This document shows, piece by piece, positions 56,776 through 64,000 of a DNA stretch of 64,000 nucleotides. This stretch comes from CALOBA01 sp942491465. Lineage in GTDB: Bacteria > Pseudomonadota > Gammaproteobacteria > Chromatiales > Chromatiaceae. The notes beneath the pieces are model-generated. The model did no database searches and was not told the DNA's origin. It was given only the letters and a program-made list of their open reading frames with translations. The number at the start of each line of letters is the position of its first letter. Position 1 is the first letter of the stretch. Both the position numbers and the translations under genes were made by a program. The stretch lies in the NCBI GenBank assembly GCA_942491465.1, contig CALOBA010000072.1:62001-126000 (forward strand). The letters run 5' to 3'.

Positions 56776-56972
56776 TGCATTACCTGATCATCGCCGCAGC
56801 CTACATTGCCGGCTGCATCCTCATCGCCTTCCTGGGCCGCCGGCGCAAGTGGGGCTACTGGGGCTATCTCTGGTCGTCGATCCTGTTTACGCCGGCCATG
56901 GGATTGCTGTTCCTGCTGGCATCCGATCCGGCGCCGCGGCGACCGCCCAAGGCGCCCGAGGGCCAACCATGA
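56772..56972 (+). CDS. Small two-helix membrane protein
   Basis: 66 residues. MMHYLIIAAAYIAGCILIAF and GYLWSSILFTPAMGLLFLLA are two hydrophobic helices joined by the basic-aromatic loop GRRRKWGYWGY; the tail is proline-rich. Overlaps both neighbours by 4 bp (ATGA on each side), strong evidence of expression in the operon. Family not recognised. Confidence 0.7.
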   Translation: MMHYLIIAAAYIAGCILIAFLGRRRKWGYWGYLWSSILFTPAMGLLFLLASDPAPRRPPKAPEGQP

Positions 56973-58957
56973 GCGGCGGACCACGGCGCTGCGTCGGCGG
57001 CCCTTGGCAGGGGTACGCGCTGGCCTTCGTGCTCGGCCTGCTGCTGGCCGGGCCGGACCAGGCCCTGGCGGCCACCCGCGCCCAGGCCGAGGCGGCCATC
57101 GCCGCCGCCGAGGCCATCATCGCCGCCGCCGAGACCGCCGGTGTGCAGGCTGCCGTAGATGCCGGTGAGCTGGACCGCGCCCGGGCGCTGCTCGCTCAAC
57201 GCGGCTATACGCGGGCCAGCGAGATCGCCGACGCCCTGCGCGCGGGCGTGGAACAGACCCTGGCCGCGGCGCGCCAAACCGAGATCGCAGCGGCCGAGGC
57301 GGCGGCCTCCGAGGCGGCCGCCACCGAGGCGACGGCCGTGCAGGCCGCGGTGATGAAGGTCCAGCAGGCCACTGAGGGCCGTCTGCAGAGCCTTAAGCAA
57401 CAGCTCGCCGCCTTCGAGCAGCAGCAGGGCGCCATCGAGCAGCAGCTGGGCGGCTTCGACGAGGGCCTCAAGCAGTTGCAGGCGGCCAGCGCGGCGACGC
57501 AGCAGGCGCTCACTGACCAGGGCACGCGCCTGGACAGCGGGCTGGCCCGCTTCGACCCGCTGACGGTGCGCATTGACGGCCTGGCCGAAGAACTCAAGCG
57601 CGCCGATGAGCAGCTGCGCCAGCACGAGGCCCGTCTGGAGGAGAACAGCCTGAAGCTGTTCGAGACGTTGATGGTCATCGACGGCTCCGCTGAGGCGGTG
57701 GAGGCCCTGCGCGCGCGCGTCGACGCCCTGGCAAGGACGCGGCAGGCGCTGCCGCGCCGCGGTGCCGACGAGGCCGCGGCGAGCGCCGACGCGCCACCCG
57801 CCGATGACGACAACGGCAGCCTGCTGCTGGCGCTGGTCCTGGGGCTGGCGTTTCCGGTGGGCGTGATGCTCTATCTCGGCGCCGGTCGCGGGGGCGCCGA
57901 CGGCGTGGACGCCATCGGCGGCGGGCTGCTGCCCTGGCTGGCCGGCGGCCTGGGCTATGCCGTGCTCGGCTTCGGGTTGATGTACGGCTCCAGCCTGCAG
58001 GGCCTGGTGGGCGTGCCCTGGACGATGTTGCCCGAGCTGCTTCACGGCGGGGCCGGTCAGGCCATGAGCCAGCCCCTGCTCCAGCTCAGTATGCAGTTGC
58101 CGCTGGCGGGTGCCGCCGGGCTGTTGTTCTGCTCCGCCGTCGCCGGGCGGGTGAGCCCTGCGGCCTGCCTGCTCGCGGCGCTGGTTATGGGGGCGCTGCT
58201 CTATCCCCTGGTCGGCCACTGGACCCTGAGCCAGGCCGGTGTAGACGCCGCCCCGGCGCAGCCGATCGGCTGGCTGGCTGTCGTCGGCGTCACCGATGCC
58301 CTCGATGCCATCGGCCTCGCCGCGCTCGCCGGCGTCGGCTCGCTGGCGCTGGCCTGGGGCATGGGCCGGCCTAGCCCGGCGGACGGCACCGCGATGCCGC
58401 GGAGCAATACGTCGATCGCCATCGGCACCCTGGTGCTCTGGGCCGCCTGGCTGGTCTCGGTGCTGGCCACCGGCGCGGACAATGCCTCGGTGCCCTGGCT
58501 GGCCATGGCCAGCGCCGTCGCCGCCAGCGGGGCCGCGGTCGCGGTGGCGCTGGTGGGGCTGCTGCGCGCCGACGAGCGCAGCTGGGAGCAGCGCCTTCCC
58601 GGCGGCCTGCTCGCCGGCGTGCTCGCCGCCTCCGCCGCCTATGCCCTGGCCGGGCTGCTGCCCATGCTGGTGCTCGGCATGGTCACCGGCGCCGTCCACG
58701 CCCTGTCCAGCTCGGCGGTGCGTCGGCGCCTCGGCCCCGGCGCCGACCTGGCCCTGGCGTTTGCCGTCGGCGGCATCAGCGGTGCCCTCGCCCCCGGCCT
58801 GTTCGGCCCCGAGGGACTGCTCGCCGCCGGCGTGCTCGCGGGCCTTATCACCCAGGCCCTGGGGCTGGCGGTGGCGCTGGTGCTTGCGGTCGTTGCCGGG
58901 ACGCTGGTTGCCCGGGCCCTGCGCGCCCTGCCGGACAGCCGGGTGAACGGCCCATGA
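56969..58957 (+). CDS. Exported coiled-coil protein fused to a degenerate Amt-like membrane domain
   Basis: 662 residues. A signal/anchor helix (YALAFVLGLLLAGPDQALAA) starts it. Residues 35-285 are periplasmic coiled coil (ARALLAQRGYTRASEIADAL; QQLAAFEQQQGAIEQQLGGF). From about 290 roughly eleven hydrophobic helices follow. They align by pattern to ammonium transporters: FCSAVAGRVSPAACLLAALV, ALLYPLVGHWTLSQ (compare the TM4 YPPVAHW motif), LALAFAVGGISGALAPGLFG (compare HGVGG near TM10). The twin pore histidines are missing: the VH position reads AIG, the HG position reads AVG. So ammonium conduction is doubtful; a receptor role is possible. ATGA-coupled on both sides. Confidence 0.65.
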   Translation: MSGGPRRCVGGPWQGYALAFVLGLLLAGPDQALAATRAQAEAAIAAAEAIIAAAETAGVQAAVDAGELDRARALLAQRGYTRASEIADALRAGVEQTLAAARQTEIAAAEAAASEAAATEATAVQAAVMKVQQATEGRLQSLKQQLAAFEQQQGAIEQQLGGFDEGLKQLQAASAATQQALTDQGTRLDSGLARFDPLTVRIDGLAEELKRADEQLRQHEARLEENSLKLFETLMVIDGSAEAVEALRARVDALARTRQALPRRGADEAAASADAPPADDDNGSLLLALVLGLAFPVGVMLYLGAGRGGADGVDAIGGGLLPWLAGGLGYAVLGFGLMYGSSLQGLVGVPWTMLPELLHGGAGQAMSQPLLQLSMQLPLAGAAGLLFCSAVAGRVSPAACLLAALVMGALLYPLVGHWTLSQAGVDAAPAQPIGWLAVVGVTDALDAIGLAALAGVGSLALAWGMGRPSPADGTAMPRSNTSIAIGTLVLWAAWLVSVLATGADNASVPWLAMASAVAASGAAVAVALVGLLRADERSWEQRLPGGLLAGVLAASAAYALAGLLPMLVLGMVTGAVHALSSSAVRRRLGPGADLALAFAVGGISGALAPGLFGPEGLLAAGVLAGLITQALGLAVALVLAVVAGTLVARALRALPDSRVNGP

Positions 58958-59772
58958 CCGACACCGCGCTGCCGCGTTCATCCTGGCTGGGCAAGCTCTC
59001 GGCGGGGCTGCTCGGCACCCTCATGGGCGGCCCGGTCGCCGGGCTGATCGCGGCCGGCATGGGGCATGTGCTGGACCGGGAGGTCGACGGCCTGGCGCGG
59101 GCCTGGCTGCGGCCGGTGTCGGCGCGGGCCCTGCGCCGCCAACGCCATGCGTTGCTTGCCGCGCGGATCTCGCTGGCCGGCGCCCTGGCCCGCGCCGGCT
59201 GTCTCTCCGCGGCGGCCGTGGTCGAGGCGCGGGACGGCGTGATCCGCCGCCTGGAGCTGCCGCAGGCGCTGCGCGCCACCGCCGAGGCGCTGTTCGACGA
59301 CGGGCTGCGCGAGGCGTTCCCGCTGACCGCGGTGGTCAACGACTTCCGGCGCATCTTCCACCACCGCGTGGACGTGCACTACCTGCTGCTGGGCTCCTTG
59401 CTGGAGATCGTCGAGCAGCGCGGCGAGCCACCTCCCGCCCAACGTCGGCTGTTGGAGGACATCGCCGGTTGCCTCGGCATCTCGGCGGCGCGGCTGGCGG
59501 CCTTCGCTGCGGGGCGCGGTGCCGCTGCGGACAACCGCGTAGCGCGGGCCTCGATGCCGGTGGACGAGGCCCTTGCCGTGCTGGAGGTCCCGCCCTGGGC
59601 CTCGGCCACCGAGATCAAGCAGGCCTACCGGCGCCTGATCGGTCGCCACCACCCGGACCGCCTGGCCCATCTCGGCCTGCCGCCGGAACAGCTCGCCGAG
59701 GCCGGCGCGCGCACCGTGCGCATCCGCAAGGCCTACGAGAGCCTGCGCCGGCGGCCGGGGTTCCAGACCTGA
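58954..59772 (+). CDS. DjlA-like TerB-DnaJ membrane co-chaperone
   Basis: 272 residues. A short N-terminal membrane segment (LGTLMGGPVAGLIAAGMGHV) resembles DjlA. A central TerB-type helical domain has ARISLAGALARAGCLSAAAV and YLLLGSLLEIVEQRG then RRLLEDIAGCLGIS. The J domain at 205-270 reads LEVPPWASATEIKQAYRRLI and GRHHPDRLAHLGLP, with the HPD motif that stimulates DnaK. In DjlA the order is the same. ATGA-coupled to the Amt-like gene. Confidence 0.85.
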   Translation: MTDTALPRSSWLGKLSAGLLGTLMGGPVAGLIAAGMGHVLDREVDGLARAWLRPVSARALRRQRHALLAARISLAGALARAGCLSAAAVVEARDGVIRRLELPQALRATAEALFDDGLREAFPLTAVVNDFRRIFHHRVDVHYLLLGSLLEIVEQRGEPPPAQRRLLEDIAGCLGISAARLAAFAAGRGAAADNRVARASMPVDEALAVLEVPPWASATEIKQAYRRLIGRHHPDRLAHLGLPPEQLAEAGARTVRIRKAYESLRRRPGFQT

Positions 59773-59790
59773 TGATGTCGAGGACTGCGC

Positions 59791-60306
59791 ATGACTGACC
59801 CAAGCCCATCCGCCGCTACGCCGCTCAGCGCCGAGACCCGCCTCGCCCTGGCCCGTGCCGCCGAGGGGCGCGCCGGGGCCGAAGGCATCGTCAAGGGCTA
59901 CAGCATCGGGGCCCTGTCCGTCGGCCTGCTGCCGTTTCCGGTGCTCGACGCCCTGGTGCTGGTGGATCTGCAGATGAACCTGGCGGCGCACCTGGCCGAT
60001 CACTACGGCGTGCCGTTTCGCGCCGTCTACCGCCGCACCGTCATCGCTCTGCTCACCGGCGGCCTGCCGGTGCTGGCCACGGGCCTGGGGCTGTCGCTGC
60101 TCAAGGTGGTGCCGGTGTTCGGTTCCCTCGCCGGCGCCGGGGGCCTGTCGACGCTGGCGGCGGCCGTTACCTATGCCCATGGCCGGGTGCTGATCGATCA
60201 CTTCGAGGCCGGCGGCACCTTCGACGACCTGCGCTGGGCGCTGCTCAAGCGTCGCCTGCGCCTGGAGCTGGCGCGCGGGCGCACGCCGGCCCCGGCCGCG
60301 GGCTGA
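59791..60306 (+). CDS. DUF697-family membrane protein, paralogue B
   Basis: 171 residues. VKGYSIGALSVGLLPFPVLD, LVLVDLQMNLAAHLADHYGV, VFGSLAGAGGLSTLAAAVTY and GRVLIDHFEAGGTFDDLRWA align with paralogues A and C (GRVLTDHFEHGG, GKVFIQHFAAGG). It precedes SPFH-B by 8 bp, repeating the DUF697-SPFH gene pair at 52.9 kb. Confidence 0.82.
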   Translation: MTDPSPSAATPLSAETRLALARAAEGRAGAEGIVKGYSIGALSVGLLPFPVLDALVLVDLQMNLAAHLADHYGVPFRAVYRRTVIALLTGGLPVLATGLGLSLLKVVPVFGSLAGAGGLSTLAAAVTYAHGRVLIDHFEAGGTFDDLRWALLKRRLRLELARGRTPAPAAG

Positions 60307-60314
60307 CGCCTCCC

Positions 60315-61250
60315 ATGAGCGATCAGGACCACAACGCATCCACCGGCAGCGAGGCCCGCCGCGAACTGCGCCGCTGGCTGCTGCGCCGCGGGCCGTTCGT
60401 CACCATCGGCCTGCAGCTGCTGCTGCTGGTGGTGGTGCTGTTCTGGGATCGCATCTTCATCGTCATCCACCCCGGCGAGGCCGGGGTGCACTGGAGCCGC
60501 TTCACCGGCACCCAGATCGACCGCGTGCGCGACGAGGGGCTGAACATCATCAGTCCGCTGGATGAGATGACCATCTACGAGGTGCGCAAGCAGCTGGTGG
60601 CGCACAGCCTCACCGTGCTCTCGGTGGAGGGCATGCGTCTGCAGCTGGATCTTGCCATCCGTTACCGCCCCGAGCGCGATCTGCTCGGCAAGCTGCACCA
60701 GCGCGTCGGCCCGGACTATCTGACCCGCGTGGTCATCCCGCAGACCGAGTCGGTGCTGCGCAAGCAGCTCGGCAACGCCACCGCCGAGCAGATCTACACC
60801 AACCAGAACGGCCTGCTCACCCGCGCCATGCTCCAGGCCATGAACGAGATCGGCCGCAACTTCGTCGAGGTCGAGGACATCATCATCCGCCGCATCCAGC
60901 TGCCCGAGGCCGTGCGCACCGCCATCGAGGACAAGTTGGTGCAGCAACAGGTCCTGTTGTCCTACGTCTTCCGCCGCGGGATCGCCGTCAACGAGGCCGA
61001 GCGCCGGCGCATCGAGGCCGGCGGCATCCGCGACTACCAGGCCATTGTCGATGAGACCCTGAGCGAGCGCCTGCTCGCGCACCGAGGCATCCGCGCCACC
61101 CAGGAGCTGGCCGAATCCGACAACCCCAAGACCGTCGTCATCGGCGCCGGCCAGGACATCGCCCTACCCATCTTTCTCGGCGCCGAGCCCAACCCGGCGG
61201 GATCGCAGCCCGTGACCGCCCCGAGTGCGGACAACGCGGGTTCGCGCTGA
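60315..61250 (+). CDS. SPFH/prohibitin-family membrane protein, paralogue B
   Basis: 311 residues. A transmembrane helix (PFVTIGLQLLLLVVVLFW) is followed by VIHPGEAGVHWSRFTGTQID, EGLNIISPLDEMTIYEVRKQ, LQLDLAIRYRPERDLLGKLH and VVIPQTESVLRKQLGNATAE, colinear with paralogue A. The end region FRRGIAVNEAERRRIEAGGI is a coiled coil. The two could form a hetero-oligomer, like the HflK/HflC or prohibitin pairs (inference). Confidence 0.87.
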   Translation: MSDQDHNASTGSEARRELRRWLLRRGPFVTIGLQLLLLVVVLFWDRIFIVIHPGEAGVHWSRFTGTQIDRVRDEGLNIISPLDEMTIYEVRKQLVAHSLTVLSVEGMRLQLDLAIRYRPERDLLGKLHQRVGPDYLTRVVIPQTESVLRKQLGNATAEQIYTNQNGLLTRAMLQAMNEIGRNFVEVEDIIIRRIQLPEAVRTAIEDKLVQQQVLLSYVFRRGIAVNEAERRRIEAGGIRDYQAIVDETLSERLLAHRGIRATQELAESDNPKTVVIGAGQDIALPIFLGAEPNPAGSQPVTAPSADNAGSR

Positions 61251-61443
61251 GGCCTTCGCCGGCCGTCGGGCGGCGGTGAGCACGCGGCCGTTGGGCCTTT
61301 ACGGCTTGCGACGACGGTTCGGCGGTCCGCATCGGCCGGGGGCGAGCGCACGCCGCCGTCGACCGCCTCGTCGGGGATGCTATGCTGCCGAGCCCGCACG
61401 CGGCGGTCGCCGGATACCCCATCAAACCGAGGTCAAACTGTCC

Positions 61444-62784
61444 ATGCTGTTGAGATTGCTCCCGGTCTTCGCCCTGGTCCTAACGCTGCCGGCCATCGCG
61501 CAAGGGCAGGCGGCCGATGAGAACCTGCCGCCGACCCCGGAGCTGACCGACCGGGCCAAGGCCCTGCTCGATCAGGCCGGTGCCGAGACCGGCGAGCTGT
61601 GGCGCCAGTCCCGCGACGGCGCCGCCGACCTCTGGGATCAGTCCCGCGATACCGCCGACGACTGGTGGCAGCGCTCCCGCGAGGCGACGCTGAACGCCTG
61701 GGATGACGCCGGGCGGGCGTTGACGCCGGAGGAGGCCGACCCGTTCCGCGCGATGTGGACCGAGGTGGTGCCGACGCTGGAGGAGACGCTGCAGGTGGAG
61801 GACAGCAAGCAGCAGCTGCCGGACCGCGCCTGGCTCGGCCGCGACCAACGCGATGCCGACGCCGACATCAACGCCCTGCTCGACGAGGCGGTGGCGATCC
61901 TGTCCACGTCGAGCGTGCAGCGCTATCGCGAGCGCATCCGCGAACTGCAGGAGGCCATCGTGGACGCCCGCGCCGAGATCGACGCCTACCGCAAGCAGCG
62001 CATCGCCGCCCCGCGCGAGTCGGTGGTCAAGCGCACGGTCGGCGACTACGACCGGCTGATCGAGGAGCGCATGGGCGACATCCGCGGCTACGGCAGCGAG
62101 CTGAATGGCATCCGCCGGGAGTTCGCCGGGGAGCTGCGGCAGATGGGCCTGGAGCTGTCCGACGAGCAGGTGGAGCTGTTGCTCTCCACCGTGGTCGGCG
62201 ACAACATCGTCGACCTCGGCATCGTCTTCGACAACGTCAAGGCGATCACCCGCCAGCTCGAGCAACTGGTGCGCGACAGTGGCGAGGACCTGCAGAGCGC
62301 GCGGCGCTACTACGGCATGTACGTGGTGCTGCTGCGGGCCTTGGCGCGGATGCACCGCGACGTCGAGCAGCAGATCACCGAGCGCTACATCCCGCAGATC
62401 GACGCCATCGCCGAGCGCGCCCGCAACCTGTCGGCGGAGACCCGCGAGCTGCAACGGGCGCAGCCGGACAAGGCGGCAATCCTCAACGGCAACCTGGAGG
62501 CCCAGCAGCTGACCATCCGCGCGGCTGCCGTTTACCGCGACTACCTCGAAGACCAGGCCGAGCAGGTCCGCGCCGCCCGCGAGGCCCTGGACGCCGACAT
62601 CCAGACCGCCTGGAACACCTACGAGACGGTGCGCCTCTCCGGCGAGCTGGTGGATCTCGTCCAGGCCAGCCAGCAGCTCCTCGACGGGCTGCTCGACCGC
62701 CAGGTGCCGGCGCTGCGCCCGTTCGAGAATCTGGCCATGCAGCGCGAGCTGGCGAAGCTGACCGAGCAGCTGCGCGGCGATTGA
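61444..62784 (+). CDS. Periplasmic coiled-coil protein
   Basis: 446 residues. A signal peptide (LLRLLPVFALVLTLPAIAQG) precedes repeated tryptophan-centred 11-mers (LWRQSRDGAADLWDQSRDTA, DDWWQRSREATLNAWDDA), then an all-helical rest (RERIRELQEAIVDARAEIDA; MGLELSDEQVELLLSTVVGD; QLLDGLLDRQVPALRPFENL). Start is the ATG just before the leader, about 190 bp after SPFH-B, so it may have its own promoter. Function unknown. Convergent with the GGDEF gene. Confidence 0.7.
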   Translation: MLLRLLPVFALVLTLPAIAQGQAADENLPPTPELTDRAKALLDQAGAETGELWRQSRDGAADLWDQSRDTADDWWQRSREATLNAWDDAGRALTPEEADPFRAMWTEVVPTLEETLQVEDSKQQLPDRAWLGRDQRDADADINALLDEAVAILSTSSVQRYRERIRELQEAIVDARAEIDAYRKQRIAAPRESVVKRTVGDYDRLIEERMGDIRGYGSELNGIRREFAGELRQMGLELSDEQVELLLSTVVGDNIVDLGIVFDNVKAITRQLEQLVRDSGEDLQSARRYYGMYVVLLRALARMHRDVEQQITERYIPQIDAIAERARNLSAETRELQRAQPDKAAILNGNLEAQQLTIRAAAVYRDYLEDQAEQVRAAREALDADIQTAWNTYETVRLSGELVDLVQASQQLLDGLLDRQVPALRPFENLAMQRELAKLTEQLRGD

Positions 62785-62806
62785 CGGGCCTTCCTGAGAC
62801 GCAGCC

Positions 62807-64000
62807 TCAGCCCGACGTCGCCATCACCACCCGGTTGCGTCCCGACGCCTTGGCCTGGTAGAGACACTCATCGGCGCCGGCAAGCATGGTCTTGAAGGAT
62901 TGGCCGGTCTCCAGCGCGGCGCCGATGCTGACCGTGACCCGGAGCCTGGTGTCGCCGTGGGGGATCTCCAGTGTCTCGACGGCGACGCGCATCCGCTCCA
63001 GGATGACCTCGACGTCCGCGGGCTTGGCATTGGCGAGCAGGACACAGAACTCCTCACCGCCGTAGCGGCCGATCACATCGCCCTTGCGCAGGCCGTCGGC
63101 GAGCGTGGCGGCAACGTTCTTGAGCACCAGGTCGCCGACCAGATGGCCGTAGGTGTCGTTGACCCGCTTGAAGAAATCGATGTCGACCATGGCCGTGGTC
63201 AGGGTGAGATTGCCGCGCCGGGCGTTGTCGTGGAAGCGCTCGCCGACCTCGAACAGATAGGCGCGGTTGTAGACCTTCGTGAGATAGTCCCGGATGGAGT
63301 TGTCGCGGATCAGCCGGATGTGCTCGATGGTCTCGATGTTCTGCGTAACGCGACAATAGAACTCTTCGACCACGAAGGGCTTGGCAAGAAAGTCGTTGGC
63401 CCCGGTCTTGAGGAACCGCGCCGACATCAGCGGCGAGGCCTGATCGGAGATGCCGATGACTGCGAGCTCGTTGCGGCTGCGCGTGCGGCGGATCTCGGTG
63501 ACCAGCTCGCGGCCGTCCATCTCGGGCATGTGATCGTCGGTCAGGACCAGGCTGATGTCCGGATGTTCCTCCAACAGCCCCAGCGCCTCCTTGCCGTTGC
63601 AGGCCTCCACCGTCTGGAAGCGGTGGATCGACAGCAACTGCACCAGGTAGCGTCGAAACGCCCGCGAGTCGTCCACCACCAACACCCGGTGGTCCTGGTT
63701 GCAGCGGATGCGGTGGACGAGGTCGGCCGCGTGGCCGATCTCGCCGGCATTGGCCTTGATGATGTAGTCGATGACCTGCTTGTCCAGGATGGCGTCGCGC
63801 AGGTCGTCGCTGAGGTGGCCGGTCAGGACGATGGAGGGCAGGCCGTAGGAGCGGGCCAGATCCACCACTTCTCCAGCGGGTGCATCGGGCAGGTTCAGGT
63901 CGAGCACGGCGACGAAATAGCGCTCAGGCTGCGCCTCCATGCAGTGGCGGGCCTCGGCCAGGCTCGCGGCCGTGTCCACCTCGGCCAGGGTGCGGGCCTT
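62807..64000 (-). CDS. REC-REC-GGDEF diguanylate cyclase (5' end outside window)
   Basis: At least 397 residues. A first receiver domain is cut at the window edge (phosphoacceptor region VAVLDLNLPDAPAGE). A second receiver follows: HRVLVVDDSRAFRRYLVQLL, LVLTDDHMPEMDGRELVTEI, GANDFLAKPF. The GGDEF domain has DYLTKVYNRAYLFEVGER, DIDFFKRVNDTYGHLVGD and the active-site RYGGEEF. It makes c-di-GMP under phosphorelay control. In-frame sequence (KARTLAE) continues upstream to the window end, so the true start is outside. Confidence 0.93.
   Translation of the reverse strand, partial: KARTLAEVDTAASLAEARHCMEAQPERYFVAVLDLNLPDAPAGEVVDLARSYGLPSIVLTGHLSDDLRDAILDKQVIDYIIKANAGEIGHAADLVHRIRCNQDHRVLVVDDSRAFRRYLVQLLSIHRFQTVEACNGKEALGLLEEHPDISLVLTDDHMPEMDGRELVTEIRRTRSRNELAVIGISDQASPLMSARFLKTGANDFLAKPFVVEEFYCRVTQNIETIEHIRLIRDNSIRDYLTKVYNRAYLFEVGERFHDNARRGNLTLTTAMVDIDFFKRVNDTYGHLVGDLVLKNVAATLADGLRKGDVIGRYGGEEFCVLLANAKPADVEVILERMRVAVETLEIPHGDTRLRVTVSIGAALETGQSFKTMLAGADECLYQAKASGRNRVVMATSG

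Overview
High-GC, densely coded chromosomal DNA from a gammaproteobacterium. The glnE-ilvE-zf-CHCC order, fkpB-ispH linkage, and abundance of CHAT, Rpn-nuclease, Uma2 and TumE families fit the Chromatiales (purple sulfur bacteria). That assignment is inference; the window has no rRNA and I recognised no tRNA.

Layout. (1) 0.2-10.3 kb is housekeeping: on the minus strand a CPXCG zinc-ribbon protein, a zf-CHCC protein, ilvE, glnE, a hexose-6-phosphate mutarotase and a CIA30-like protein; on the plus strand alr, radA and a SET-domain protein; then a convergent HAD hydrolase. (2) 10.3-29.1 kb is an accessory, repeat-rich island: RND and pstA remnants, a truncated TIR-CHAT copy, two Rpn-type nucleases, a Phd-antitoxin stub, a Uma2 nuclease, a TumE toxin-antitoxin pair, a frameshifted TPR-CHAT protein and a frameshifted TIR-CHAT-STAND-TPR protein, interleaved with MITE and REPIN elements. 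(3) 29.1-49 kb is mixed metabolic and envelope genes: a HEAT-like protein, a DUF4124-glutaredoxin, a ferredoxin reductase, an SDR, a Rap1a/Tai-like protein, two glycine-zipper lipoproteins, a metal permease-HMA fusion, thiO, ispH, a frameshifted fkpB, rimO, a dehydrogenase, a PPTase, a KaiB-like orphan, a DsbD/ScsB protein and a redoxin. (4) 48-62.8 kb holds a compact set of membrane and periplasmic genes: three DUF697 paralogues, two SPFH/prohibitin paralogues, a two-domain solute-binding lipoprotein, a coiled-coil protein fused to an Amt-like membrane domain that lacks the twin histidines, a DjlA-like J protein and a periplasmic coiled-coil protein. Seven of its junctions are 4-bp overlaps or gaps of under 20 bp. 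I regard this as the best candidate for an undescribed system. (5) A REC-REC-GGDEF regulator runs off the right edge.

Two repeat families stand out. One is an exactly 98-bp palindromic MITE present nine times, including one copy nested in another, each flanked by a 4-bp target duplication (CTWR-like) and twice inserted exactly in a stop codon. The other is a 143/155-bp CTAG-bounded REPIN present five times. Further families include an inverted 27-bp doublet, a CATACCA-ended element, and hexanucleotide microsatellites at several loci.

Five apparent frameshifts (TPR-CHAT, TIR-CHAT-STAND twice, fkpB, the C45-like gene) fall in otherwise intact genes. Either the genome is decaying or the consensus carries indel errors; read data would decide.
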